Notes: generated by a model not told the origin, from the sequence alone. 64,000 nucleotides of DNA from Areca catechu (GCA_021397845.1 JAHSVC010000065.1:1798001-1862000); one strand, 5' to 3'; counted from the first letter of the stretch, positions 41,293-52,275 are shown. Program-made: numbers and translations.

Positions 41293-43542
41293 GCAACTGT
41301 GAAGCCTGGTGCATCAGATGCGCCAAAAGGTATGTATGAGATACATGCTATATTGACATTAAATTCATCTATATCAAATACTTGGGTATTGGATACCGCT
41401 TGTGGTTACCATATATGCAAATCTTTGCAGGACCTCCACAAGCTTAAAGTATTGAAGGAAGGTGACTTCAATCTCTACAGTGCTAGTGGTGATATCATCC
41501 AAGCAGAAGCTGTAGGGACCTATATTCTGAAGTTGCCTTCGGGAAAGATCTTGGAGTTGGAAAATTGTTATTATATGCCTAAGATTATAAGGAACATTAT
41601 ATCTATTCCCTTGTTATTAAAACAAGGATATGTAATGGATGTAACGAGCACTGGTTGCTCGATAATGTTATCTAAGAAAATTATTTGTTCTGGCATATTT
41701 AGCAATGGGCTCTTAACTCTTTCTTCCAATAATAGTGTTTTTCATGTCAATAATAAAAGAAAAAGAGAAGACTTTAATGATACTTTACTTTGGCATCATC
41801 GACTTGGTCTTGTTAATGAGTCTAGGATAAGCAAGTTATACAAGGAAAAATTCCTTGATCCTTATGAGTACGAATCATTAGGAACTTGTGAATCATGTCT
41901 CATGGGTAAGATGACCAAGACTCCATTTACTGGACATGGAGAAAGATCAACTGAGTTATTAGGACTTATACATACTGATGTATGTGGTCCAATGACAACT
42001 CAGGCCAGAGATGGATACTCATATTTTATAACTTTTACAGATGATTTATCTAGGTTCGGATGTGTGTATCTTATGAAACATAAATCTGAAGCCTTTGATA
42101 AATTTAAGGAGTATCGAAGTATGGTCGAAAAACAAACCGGGAAAAATATTAAAATTCTTCGGTTTGATCGAGGAGGAGAATACTTATCCATGGAGTTTTT
42201 AGCCTATCTTAAAGTTAATGGAATTCTTTCTGAATGGACCCCTCCATATACACCACAGCTAAATGGTATAGCTGAAAGGAGGAATCGTACCTTATTAGAT
42301 ATGGTACGATCCATGATGTGATTTACAAATTTACCCATTTCCTTCTAGGGTCATGCCCTAGAAACTGCTGTTTACATTCTGAACAAGGTACCTTCTAAAT
42401 CTGTTGTTAGTACTCCATATGAAATTTGGAGTGGAAAGAAACCGTATCTTAAATATTTTAAGGTATGGGGATGTCCAGCTTATGTTAAAAGAAATTTTGG
42501 ACATAAGTTGGAACCTAGAGCGGACAAATATCTATTTGTAGGATATCCTAGAGAGGGTAGAGGATATATGTTTTACCATCCTACTGAACAAAAGATTTTT
42601 GTCAGCAGGCATGCCACTTTTCTAGAAAAAGAGTTCATTTTAGAAAAGGGCAATGGTAGAACTGTTGAACTTGGAGAAGTACAAGAAACACAGATAGACA
42701 TGTCTCAACCATTGGAACATATAGTTAGGACAGAACCAGAACACAAAACTCCTCCCCATAGGTCTGATAGAGTGCCACGGGCACTTGAGAGGTATGGGTT
42801 TATTATTAAAAATAATGAAGCCCAAATCATTCAAAATGATGAACTTCTGACCTATGCAGAAGCTATCTTGAGTACTGATTCAGATAGATGGCAAGAAGCC
42901 ATGGAATCCGAGATAGACTCTATGTATATCAACCAAGTATGGTCTTTGGTCGATGCACCAGAAGGTGTTAATCCTATTGGGTGCAAATGGGTCTATAAGA
43001 AAAAGATTGGGGCTGATGGCCAAGTTGAAACCTATAAAGCTAGATTAGTGGCAAAAGGTTTTAGGCAAAAACAGGGAATTGATTATGATGAAACATTCTC
43101 ACCTATTGCCATGCTCAAATCAATTCGGATTTTACTTGCTATAGCAGCATACCACGATTATGAGATCTGGCAGATGGATGTGAAGACTGCATTCCTCAAT
43201 GGTTTCCTTGAGGAAGAAGTCTACATGTCACAGCCAGAAGGTTTTATTTCAAAGAATAAACCTAATCAAGTATCAAAAGCTAAGGAGATCCATTTATGGA
43301 TTAAAGCAAGCTTCAAGGAGTTGGAACATCCGCTTTGATGAAACTATTAAAAGGTTTGGTTTTATCGAAAATGTGGTTGAGCCCTGTGTTTATAAGAAGA
43401 CTAGTGGGAGTGCCATAGTCTTCTTGGTTCTGTATGTAGATGACATACTCCTCATTGGGAATGATATCCCAATGTTACAATCAGTCAAGGTTTGGCTATA
43501 AAACCAGTTTTCCATGAAAGATTTGGGAGAAGCATCCTATAT
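41293..43542 (+). pseudogene. Copia D pol, first part (PR, IN, start of RT)
   Basis: Protease: NTWVLDTACGYHIC, the active site DTG changed to DTA. Then GAG-pre-integrase (LLWHHRLGLVNESRISKLYK, CESCLMGKMTKTPF), integrase core with D in HTDVCGPM, D in FDRGGEYLS and E in PQLNGIAERRNRTL. TGA at 42319 and TAG at 42346 interrupt; the frame reopens as YLFVGYPREGRGYMFYHPTE. RT: WQEAMESEIDSMYINQVWSL, CKWVYKKKIGADGQVETYKA, QMDVKTAFLNGFLEEEVYMS. A frameshift near 43290 leads to SIYGLKQASRSWN and LYVDDILLIGND (YVDD intact), TAA at 43499, then FSMKDLGEASY where element G interrupts. Confidence 0.95.
43538..43542 (+). repeat. Target site duplication of element G, left (TATAT)
   Basis: TATAT before TGATGCGGGG; identical TATAT at 48740-48744. 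Keeping one copy restores the Tyr-Ile-Leu-Gly codons of the copia RT. Confidence 0.95.
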
Positions 43543-45316
43543 TGATGCGGGGCTGTACACTCTGATATCAAGACCGGTGTCGGACCGTTGATCGTTAAGA
43601 AACGATCTCTAGATTAGGGTGTCTAATTTAAATAAATTAAATCTAATTAAATAACCAGCAATTGGGTCAGGTTATCAAAATGGATCTCACCCGAAAAACA
43701 CGGAATCTCACAAAATTTGGAAGAGGGAGATCGTCCTGAGATCGTCCAAAATCCGGACCAGTAATTCACGAGCGAGGTGGATCAGAAGCCGTTAGACCTG
43801 GAACATCAAAAAAAATACAAGTGAAGAATAAATTCCAAATCAGATAAAATTTAATTAAAATCCAATGCTTGAAATATGTGCTCTGAGATCCGTGTGCTCT
43901 GGGATCCGTATGCTCTGGGATATGTGCATAACAGAATTAGCAACAGCGAACATGAATGCTTTCATGTTCGTGCAAAAAAAAAAAAAAAAGGCTTTCTTCT
44001 TCCTTTGATCCGATGCGGGGGAGAGCAGGGACCGAACGGAAGAGCAGATTCGGTGGGACCTTGCCAGTGACAGGGCTGGGCGGCGACGGTGGTGGTGCCG
44101 GCAGGCGCTTATCTTGCACGGGTGGAGGAAAACGGACCGGAACAGGTGGCTTGGGCGGTCCGGTTGTGGTCGAGCAGCGGCCTGGCAACAGAGGCCTGAG
44201 GGGGGATCGTCACCGGCGACGACGGGGCGACAGCAGGGGGGCGTCGGCGTTGGGTGGCGACGGCGGAATGACTGGCAGCGATCACGGAGGCAGTCGTTGC
44301 AGCAGCAAGGAGACCCGGCGACTTGGGGCTTCACGGGAAAGACGCTCCGCTGTAGCGACGCGTGGTCGGAAGGGAGGAGGAAGACCGGCGGGGCTTCACC
44401 GGGGTGTCGCTGGGCGGGGGCGGTGACACGGACGGGAGGGGAAGATGGACGGCTCGGGGCGGATCTAGGAGATCTGTGCAGGGGCGTCGGCGGCGACGGC
44501 TGGGAGCGAAGTCGGCCGGCTGGGGAAGGTGCTGGCAGCATGAACGGAGGGGACAATCGGCATCGGTGGCGTGGAAGGCGGGCGGTGGACGGTCACGGCA
44601 GAGATCGTCGGCTTGTCCGTGGTTCGGCGGATTCTCGGTTGGTGGCTTCAAGATGCTCTAGAGAAGCAAAGATGGGTCTCAGGGGAGCGTTAGAGAAGTA
44701 GGAAGAGAGAAAGTAGAAGGAGAAGAGAGAGAAAATTCGGGGGAAGAAAGAATCTAGAGAGAAAGAGAGAAGAGGAGAAGGAAAGATCCAGAAAGAGAGA
44801 AGAGAGGGGGAGAATAAGAAAGCCCAGAGAAAAGAACAACCGGAGAAAAAAATAAATAAATAATAATAATCAAGGCAAAGAAAGAAGAAAGAGGGGAGAA
44901 TCAGAAGAGAGAAGAGACAGGGGAAGAGGAGAAAAAAACTGGGAGAGGAGAAAGAATCAGGGAGAAGAAGAAGAGGGGAGGAGTCGGGAAACACCCAAAG
45001 TTTTCTTTCAAATCTTTTCTTTTTTTTTTTAATCAAGAATATGATCTTAAATAAACCTAAAACAAGAAACTATCGCTAAAGCTAAATCCCTAGATAATCT
45101 CAAAATAATCGGAACTATAAGAGATTCCGATAACCCTAAATAAAACTAATCTCCGATTCGGAGATATCCCAAATCCCACGTACACCCATAAAAAAAATAA
45201 AAAAAAAACATCAAGATCCATACTGGGCTGGCACCAAGATCTGGGCTGGCAGCTGGGTCTGGACTGGCTGCTGGGTCTGGACTGGCTGGATCTGAACTGG
45301 CTCAATGTCCCCATCA
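43543..45316 (-). repeat. 3' LTR of element G (1774 bp)
   Basis: Plus strand TGATGCGGGGC to GTCCCCATCA. It has an AT-rich first part, a short tandem 'gtgctctgggatccgt' repeat (43878-43924), a run of A (43975-43988), a GC-rich CpG-dense block (about 44010-44690), an AG-rich stretch (44690-45000) and an 18-bp repeat near 45265. The first 105 bp (minus sense) also encode the end of the ORF. Confidence 0.95.
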
Positions 45317-46941
45317 TTTCCCCTGTGGTGGGGAGAACTCGACTCTGTCGAGTCAGGCTGGAGGTGCTCAAATAAATTTGGATCAAGGTTCTGCAGCTCC
45401 TCTTCAGTAATCCAGGAGTCCTCTGACTTTGGTCTGCCTCGCCAGTGAACCAGGTAGCGGTAGCAATTTTGACTCCTTGAAGACTTGATCTCCTCGTCCA
45501 AATTTCGTTTAATCACATCGTGTTGTCCTCTCTTTTGGAAAAGTGGACTCTCAAAAAGATGATCACTCTCAAAGAATGCAGGCTCAAATACATCAGCATG
45601 TGTCAATGCTGGTTCTTTATATTCAATTAGATCCAAGTTATTAATCAAATTAACTCCTAATTGTTTTTCAGCTCCAACCTCATGGTCTTGTTCTTCGTCT
45701 TGTTCTTCGTAGGCATCGGCTAATCCTGGGTCAGCAGTGTAAACTTCTTCTTCAAGGACATCACCTAGATCTTCTTGTTCTTCAAGTGCCCCTATATGCA
45801 AGGCTTTAGATGGACATTGGCTAGCTACATGACCTATCCCATTACATCTAAAGCAGTGGATCTTAGAGCTACTTCCACGGGAAGTTTCTCCTATAATCCC
45901 TTTTCCTTTGTCATCTCTCGGGGGTCGACTACCAAGGGCCTGACTAATGTTAGGTTGTGGACCAGTCGGGGCTAGGTTCATGCTAGGCCTTGGACCTAAA
46001 ATTCCTGGTCTAGAAGGTTCAGATCTACGAGTGATAGACATTTGCTGAAATCTTTCATAGTCTTGAGCTAATTGATATGCTTGCTCTAGACTATAAACTT
46101 CTCTAAAAAACAATTCCTTTTGGATATCCACTCTCAGACCAGCTCTAAACCGGGATAAAGTGACAGATGGGTCTTCATGCACATTACATCGCATAAGGTA
46201 TTCATCAAATTTATCGATGTAATCATTTACAAGTCCAGTTCCTTGGGTCAACCTTTGCCATTGATCCAAAAGTTGCTGTTGATAAGATGCAGGAAGATAC
46301 TTCTCTCGAAGATTATCCTTCATCTCATCCCATGTTCCAACAGGGTCCTGTCTCCTATGAATGGCTAACCTCTGGACATTGTGCCAATATAGCTTTGCTT
46401 GGCCTAACAATCTCATTTGGGCAAACCTAACTTTTCTATCCTCAGACATATCATACCAGGAGAAGTAATGGTCCATATTAGCTTCCCAGTCAATATATTC
46501 TTTGGGGTCCAGGCGACCTACAAAACTTGGGGCGTCAATCTTAACACTCCTCATGATTCGTTCATCTTTATCGATTGGGTTGTGATAAGACCTAAGTGTT
46601 GGTTGATTACCTGGATAATCATGTCGATCCCTAGGGTCAGGTCGAAGGATTTGAGTACGACCACTATCATGATCTAGGTAGTCATTTCGGTCTCTAGGAT
46701 CTCTAGGATCTGGAACTCTAGGATCTGTAACTCTTGATGAAGAGTTCCTAATAGGGTAATTGGTGTTCACTAGTCGTTCCTCTTCAAGAGTTAATACCCT
46801 GGCATCTAAAGATCCTAACTTGCTGTCAATTTTTTCGAGTTTACCCATGATTACTTGAAGGGCAGCTTCTAAACTGGGATCCATTTTGTTATCTACGGAA
46901 GAATGTTCTGATTGATATTTGTTTCCTGACCTAGTTGTCAT
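45211..46941 (-). CDS. Gag-chromodomain fusion protein (576 aa)
   Basis: A complete frame, unlike almost everything else here. Residues about 20-58 form a coiled coil (MGKLEKIDSKLGSLDARVL); 60-115 are Asp/Arg/Pro repeats; about 135-300 are the retrotransposon Gag core (EYIDWEANMDHYFSWYDMSE, LREKYLPASYQQQLLDQWQR, SRFRAGLRVDIQKELFFREV); 363-376 are a zinc knuckle (C363, C366, H371, C376). Then, with no pol, an acidic linker (390-425), the DLIEYKEP segment (437-444) that in chromoviruses precedes the chromodomain, and a chromodomain at about 475-527 (CYRYLVHWRGRPKSEDSW). Residues from about 542, rich in PVQTQ repeats, are encoded inside the 3' LTR. ATG lies 48 nt after the LTR. Likely forms particles and may bind chromatin; it would need RT and integrase from another element. 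Confidence 0.9.
   Translation of the reverse strand: MTTRSGNKYQSEHSSVDNKMDPSLEAALQVIMGKLEKIDSKLGSLDARVLTLEEERLVNTNYPIRNSSSRVTDPRVPDPRDPRDRNDYLDHDSGRTQILRPDPRDRHDYPGNQPTLRSYHNPIDKDERIMRSVKIDAPSFVGRLDPKEYIDWEANMDHYFSWYDMSEDRKVRFAQMRLLGQAKLYWHNVQRLAIHRRQDPVGTWDEMKDNLREKYLPASYQQQLLDQWQRLTQGTGLVNDYIDKFDEYLMRCNVHEDPSVTLSRFRAGLRVDIQKELFFREVYSLEQAYQLAQDYERFQQMSITRRSEPSRPGILGPRPSMNLAPTGPQPNISQALGSRPPRDDKGKGIIGETSRGSSSKIHCFRCNGIGHVASQCPSKALHIGALEEQEDLGDVLEEEVYTADPGLADAYEEQDEEQDHEVGAEKQLGVNLINNLDLIEYKEPALTHADVFEPAFFESDHLFESPLFQKRGQHDVIKRNLDEEIKSSRSQNCYRYLVHWRGRPKSEDSWITEEELQNLDPNLFEHLQPDSTESSSPHHRGNDGDIEPVQIQPVQTQQPVQTQLPAQILVPAQYGS
45317..45353 (-). promoter_or_regulatory. Polypurine tract and hairpin of element G
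   Basis: On the element strand CAGGGGAAA abuts the LTR start TGATGG; TCCCC just before it can pair with GGGGA. The hairpin ACTCGAC/GTCGAGT is at 45337-45343 and 45347-45353. Both lie within the coding frame. Confidence 0.75.
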
Positions 46942-46969
46942 GCAAAATAAAAATTGACCCTAACCTAAC

Positions 46970-46986
46970 CTATTGCTCTGATACCA
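46970..46986 (-). promoter_or_regulatory. Primer-binding site of element G
   Basis: The minus strand reads TGGTATCAGAGCAATAG three bases after the LTR end CCCCGCATCA, a tRNA-Met-type site. Confidence 0.95.
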
Positions 46987-46989
46987 AAT

Positions 46990-48739
46990 TGATGCGGGGC
47001 TGTACACTTTGATATCAAGACCGGTGTCGGACCGTTGATCGTTAAGAAACGATCTCTAGATTAGGGTGTCTAATTTAAATAAATTAAATCTAATTAAATA
47101 ACCAGCAATTGGGTCAGGTTATCAAAATGGATCTCACCCGAAAAACATGGAATCTCACGAAATTTGGAAGAGGGAGATCGTCCTGAGATCGTCCAAAATC
47201 CGGACCAGTAGTTCACGAGCGAGGTGGATCAGAAGCCGTTAGACCTGGAACATCAAAAAAAAATACAAGTGAAGAATAAATTCCAAATCAGATAAAATTT
47301 AATTAAAATCCAATGCTTGAAATATGTGCTCTGAGATCCGTGTGCTCTGGGATCTGTATGCTCTGGGATATATGCAGAACAGAATTAGCAACAGCGAACG
47401 TGAATGCTTTCACGTTCGTGCAAAAAAAAAAAAAAAGGCTTTCTTCTTCCTTTGATCTGATACGGGGGAGAGCAGGGACCGAACGGAAGAGCAGATCCGG
47501 TGGGACCTTACCGGTGACAGGGCTGGGCGACGACGGTGGTGGTGCCGGCAGGCGCTTATCTTGCACGGGTGGAGGAAAACGGACCGGAACAGGTGGCTTG
47601 GGCGGTCCGGTTGTGGTCGAGCAGCGGCCTGGCAACAGAGGCCTGAGGGGGGATCGTCACCGGCGACGGCGGGGCGACAGTAGGGGGGGCGTCGACGTTG
47701 GGTGGCGACGGCGGAATGACTGGCAGCGATCACGGAGGCGGTCGTTGCAGCAGCAAGGAGACCCAGCGACTTGGGGCTTCATGGGAAAGACTCTCCGCTG
47801 CAGCGACGCGCAGTCGGAAGGAAGGAGGAAGACCGGCGGGGCTTCACCGGGGTGTCGCTGGGCGGGGGCGGTGACACGGACGGGAGGGGAAGATGGACGG
47901 CTCGGGGCGAATCTAGGAGATCTGTGCAGGGGCATCGGCGGCGACGGCTGGGAGCGAAGTCGACCGGCTGGGGAAGGTGCTGGCAGCATGAACGGAGGGG
48001 ACGATCGGCATCGGTGGCGTGGAAGGCGGGCGATGGACGGTCATGGCAGAGATCGTCGGCTTGTCCGTGGTTCGGCGGATTCTCGGTTGGTGGCTTCAAG
48101 ATGCTCTAGAGAAGCAAAGATGGGTCTCAGGGGAGCGTTAGAGAAGTAGGAAGAGAGAAAGTAGAAGGAGAAGAGAGAGAAAATTCGGGGGAAGAAAGAA
48201 TCTAGAGAGAAAGAGAGAAGAGGAGAAGGAAAGATCCAGAAAGAGAGAAGAGAGGGGGTGAATAAGAAAGCCCAGAGAAAAGAACAACCGGAGAAAAAAA
48301 AAAAATAATAATCAAGGCAAAGAAAGAAGAAAGAGGGGAGAATCAGAAGAGAGAAGAGACAGGGGAAGAGGAGAAAAAAACCGGGAGAGGAGAAAGAATC
48401 AGGGAGAAGAAGAAGAGGGGAGGAGTCGGGAAACACCCAAAGTTTTCTTTCAAATCTTTTCTTTTTTTTTTTAATCAAGAATATGATCTTAAATAAACCT
48501 AAAACAAGAAACTATCACTAAAGCTAAATTCCTAGATAATCTCAAAATAATCGGAACTATAAGAGATTCCGATAATCCTAAATAAAACTAATCTCCGATT
48601 CGGAGATATCCCAAATCCCACGTACACCCATAAAAAAATAAAAAAAAAACATCAAGATCCGTACTGGGCTGGCACCAAGATCTGGGCTGGCTGCTAGGTT
48701 TGGACTGGCTGGATCTGAACTGGCTCAATGTCCCCATCA
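46990..48739 (-). repeat. 5' LTR of element G (1750 bp)
   Basis: Same layout as the other copy, ending GTCCCCATCA. Lacks one 18-bp PVQTQ-encoding repeat unit and part of an A/T repeat near 48300. The plus-strand frame 47313-48149 and its minus-strand shadows lie in the GC-rich block of the LTR and have no known domain. Confidence 0.95.
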
Positions 48740-48744
48740 TATAT

Positions 48745-49624
48745 ACTAGGTATTAAGATCTATAGAGATAGATCTAAGAGGATGCTAGGTTTATCCCAAT
48801 CTAGGTACATTGACTTAGTGCTAAAAAGATTCAGCGTGGATGGAAGTAAAAGAGGTTATCTTCCTATGAGTCAAGGCATACATCTTTCTAAAAGGATGTC
48901 TCCTAAGACACCTGAAGAAAGAAATAGAATGAATTCTATACCTTATGCTTCGGCAATAGGGTCCATAATGTATGCCATGTTATGTACCAGGCCTGATGTG
49001 GCATATGCTTTAGGCATTGTCAGTAGGTTTCAGGCTGATCCAAGAGAGGATCATTGGAAAGCAGTTAAAAATATTCTTAAGTACCCGAGAAGGACTAAGG
49101 ATATTTTTCTGGTTTATGGTGGTTCTGATCTTAAACTAGAAGCTTATTCTGATTCTAGTTTTCAATCAGACCCTGATGATAGCAAATCCATTTCGGGATA
49201 TGTTTTTACCCTAAATGGTGGAGCAGTGAGTTTGAAGAGTACCAAGCAGCAGACTGTAGCTGACTCTACCACAGAGGCAGAATACATAGCTGTCAGTGAA
49301 GCCGCCAAGGAAGCAGTCTGGATGAAGAAGTTCATCACAGAGTTGGGTGTTGTTCCTGAGATTGAAAACCCAGTGCCACTTTACTGTGACAACACTGGAG
49401 CTGTTGCTCAAGCTAAGGAACCAAGAGCTCATCATAAGTCCAAGCACATTCCGAGACGCTTCCATCTCATCCGAGAAATAGTAGAAAGACAAGATGTCTA
49501 CATAAATAGAGTTGATACAAAGAACAATGTAACAGACCCGTTCACTAAGGCTCTACCATAGCGAGAGTTTGATCGCCACCTCGAGTGTATGGGACTAAGA
49601 TTTAAAGGCGATTGGCTTTAGTGC
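48745..49624 (+). pseudogene. Copia D pol, second part (RT end and RNase H)
   Basis: Continues the frame broken by G: ILGIKIYRDRSKRMLGLSQS, then PYASAIGSIMYAMLCTRPDV and LKLEAYSDSSFQSDPDDSKS, GYVFTLNGGAVSLKSTKQQT, ADSTTEAEYIAVSEAAKEAV, LYCDNTGAVAQAKEPRAHHK (RNase H with its acidic residues in place). The frame stops at TAG 49559; the natural end is probably FKGDWL at about 49620, because the sequence between is still in frame and family-like (REFDRHLECMGLRF). Confidence 0.95.
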
Positions 49625-49663
49625 AAGTGGGAGATTGAAAGGGATATGCCCTATAAGCCAATC
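49610..49663 (+). promoter_or_regulatory. Polypurine tract of copia D held in a stem-loop
   Basis: GATTGGCTT (49610-49618) pairs perfectly with AAGCCAATC (49655-49663). The tract AAGTGGGAGA and the first LTR bases lie between; inside, GGG...CCC (49641-49651) forms a small second stem. The left arm is internal sequence and the right arm is LTR sequence. The copia F copy at 63853-63905 has the same plan. Confidence 0.8.
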
Positions 49664-52059
49664 TATGTTGTATCTCCCTAACCATTGTAATTGATAAAAA
49701 TTCTAATAAAGGCATTATTTTTATCATACGCTGTGTTTATTATATGATGAACCCCATAGATTAGGGCTATGATTTTAGGGTTATGATAAGATCATATCAG
49801 TGAGACTTAAAGTCTTAAAACCTTAATCTAAAATATTCCTAGTCAAAGGAACCTTGAGTAGGGGATCAGGGTTTTTTCCAGTAAGACTAGCACATCCTAA
49901 GTATATTGAAAAGGGTGACTGCTCTCACAGTCACTTTGTATGACAGTAATACTAGGATGTGGGTGCTCATTAGAAAATGAGTTCACCGATATGATCCAAC
50001 TTGAGAACATCTAATGGAGTCTTAGCTACATGTCAATAGAAGGTTCTTATAGTGGGAGTGGTACAAGTAATCCTTTGACCTGAGACTACCATAAGTATCT
50101 TATGTACATGAACCCATGCTTTGGTTAAATCCTAATCATGACACTGAGTCATGCACAGGATTGATACTAGGAATGGTGAATTGGATATGAAGGTAATGAG
50201 TAGGTCAACAAGGAATCAATTACTCTTAGTAAGAGGAGATTGCATTCAGCTAGTTATCAATCGGATGATGATTCAGAGAATCTTTGATCAAAGTAAAGAT
50301 ATTAGAGATGATTTCTAATATCAAGATATTGAATCATCAATATAAGATTGAGCTAGAAACAAATGTAATATTGAAATTGACATATATCCATATCCATAAT
50401 TATATTCTGGGTGCAGGCTGATCGAAGGTTTTAATTGTACGGTAACTTTCCACTGAAGGGTAGTTTTGGTATTTCACTAGAATTTTCATATCTTCCGGGT
50501 AGACATGACACATTGCTATACGTCAATCTTATCTTGTGGGTTGATTAAATTGAATGATCACTTACTAGGAAGAGTCCTAATTGATCATAATCGGGTAAGC
50601 CCGATTTGACCTAAATCGATTAGAAAGAGTTCTAATCAAATTAGGTCAACTTGTATTCGAACCCACTACTGGCTAGATATGGAACCCAATGGGTCACACA
50701 CTTAAGAGAATTGATCAAGAGTTTAATTTTGTAATTAAATCATTTTGCATGATGACACTCTAGCAGGTGTTGCAAATCCTAGCTTCTATTCGAATTAGAT
50801 TCGAATTAGGATACCGGATTGGTTCAATTTGGGTTCTAATTGGATCTAATTAGAACCTAATTGAGTTTATAGGGATTATGGCTAACCCTATTGGCTAACC
50901 ATGCACCTAGACTGGCCCCCCACTCGCCCCTTAGCATTTTCATGCCAAAATGCCAAGAGTCCATGCGCTAATGGACTCTTGGCGCGCCATTTGGAAGAGT
51001 CCATGGTGCATGGAATCTTGGTGCGCCCCACTTAATTCTCCGATGAATTAAGATGGGACGGCCTCCTTTCTTAGAGTTAGCGCCTCAGATATGCCCCGTT
51101 GGATGGGAATCCAATGGCTGATGGGATTTTAAGAAAGAAAGAAAGCGCTATTTCTTCCCGGGCGCGCGAAATAATATCTCTTCGGAGATGAAAAGTTGCG
51201 ACTCCTTTCTTTTTAAATCATCGCGACTTTTCCTTTAAGAAAGGCCGTGGGATTTAATTTGGAAGGTCGTGAGAAGGAGGGAAGGGGCGTGGGAAAATGA
51301 GAAGGGTGTGAGAAGGAGTTTATGGAGAGTTTTGTGGGCGCCTCTCTGAAAACTATTTAAGGGGCAGGAAAGATCAGAACCGTGTTAATGTTTTCATTTT
51401 TTTTCTTCTTCCTCTCCTAAAGACTCCTTCCCTCTTTTCTTGTTTTACATTGTTTCCTTTACAGAGGACTCCTCTGTCGAAACTCTATTGCTGAACAAGA
51501 ATAAAAGAGAAGGTCTTCGACGGTAAAGGAAAGAAAGAGTTCTGATTTTTTTTCCTTTCTTTCTTACATTAAGACATTCTTGTCTTAATTACTCCTCCAA
51601 TTTAAGACAAGCCTAAATCCTCTTAGGACAATGTCTTATCTTCAATACAAAGGTGTCTTAGAGGGTCAAGGTCTTAGTGGAAGGAGGAGAAGAGATCAAA
51701 GAAAGGAAAGCAACCTTTTGTGTGGAAGAATTCCAGCCATAATCCGAAGAATTGAGTTCTAGGAAGAAAAACTCAATAGGAGGAACCATTGGACAAGAAG
51801 ACAGCATTCTTGATCATTGCTCTGTGTGGATCACCATCGGAGGGCGGACACTTGGATGCCTGGTGAATTCAGTTAACCCCTTCAACTTCAAGTTTGTGGG
51901 AATTAGCGATTACAGGTTGGTACCCTACTCCTAATTTGCATAGATATGCTTGCCATATGTTCTAGTCTTATTTAAGGAGTTCCTAGTTTAGGGTTTTTGG
52001 TGTGAATTTAGTTTCAATTTTGAAATTACCCTTCCGCTGTGTTGCACCGGAACCCAACA
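49636..52059 (+). repeat. 3' LTR of copia D (2424 bp)
   Basis: TGAAAGGGATATGCCC to GAACCCAACA, end to end similar to the 5' copy. In this copy the second U3 dyad has one arm mutated (CATGGAATCTT) and the GTCGCGA dyad has GTTGCGA. Confidence 0.95.
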
Positions 52060-52275
52060 GCAAGATCCTGGTGACCAATAGATTGGCGCACCAGGTAGGG
52101 AGAAGTTTTCAAGATCTTGGTGACCAATTGATTGGTGCACCAGGTAAGAGGAGTTCTCAAGATCCTGGCGACCAACAGATTGGTGCGCCAGGTAGGGAAA
52201 AGTTTTCAAGATCCTGGCGACCAACAGATTGGCATGCCAGGTAAGGAAAAGTTTTTAAGATTCTGGAGACCAACA
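52060..52275 (+). repeat. Primer-site array, remaining units
   Basis: Units of 48-49 bp: ATCCTGGTGACCAATAGATT then GGCGCACCAGGTAGGG and so on, starting at about 52065, 52114, 52162, 52211, and a partial one at 52260. With 36869-36914 this is about 5.3 copies. Each has the TGGYGCRCCAGG-like core. The first five bases are the right target duplication of D; element E cuts the last unit. Confidence 0.85.

Larger units (their letters stand above)
43543..48739 (-). mobile_element. Element G: young non-autonomous chromovirus with a Gag-chromodomain gene
   Basis: 5197 bp, LTRs 43543-45316 and 46990-48739, tRNA-Met primer site, one long ORF (46941-45211), polypurine tract, perfect 5-bp target duplication. 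The LTRs are nearly identical apart from a few substitutions, an 18-bp repeat-unit difference and homopolymer changes. There is no protease, RT, RNase H or integrase core anywhere inside, and the ORF is uninterrupted. It is the youngest dated insertion in the window, since it lies inside copia D. Confidence 0.95.
36915..52059 (+). mobile_element. Copia D: Ty1-copia retrotransposon split by element G
   Basis: 5' LTR 36915-39340, primer site, 1.15-kb leader, gag, pol, polypurine tract, 3' LTR 49636-52059, with a perfect 5-bp target duplication. Element G (43543-48739) sits inside the RT coding region and removing it with one TATAT restores the frame. Without G the element is about 9.94 kb. Gag and pol carry several stops and frameshifts, so it is a dead copy, though its LTRs remain very similar. 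Confidence 0.95.

Noticed and set aside
43855..44556. A 233-codon minus-strand Pro/Ser/Arg-rich frame
   Set aside because: Antisense to the same GC-rich LTR block; interrupted in the other LTR; no start context or domain.
44593..45036. A Phe/Ser/Leu-rich minus-strand frame ending in membrane-like runs, also at 48041-48478
   Set aside because: It is the complement of an AG-rich low-complexity stretch in the LTR; hydrophobicity is a by-product of TTT/TCT repeats.
47313..48149. A 278-codon plus-strand frame, with a shorter relative at 44114-44701
   Set aside because: It lies wholly in the GC-rich LTR block of element G. The two LTR copies do not keep the same frame length, the composition (Gly/Arg/Trp) is that of GC-rich noncoding DNA, and no domain is visible.
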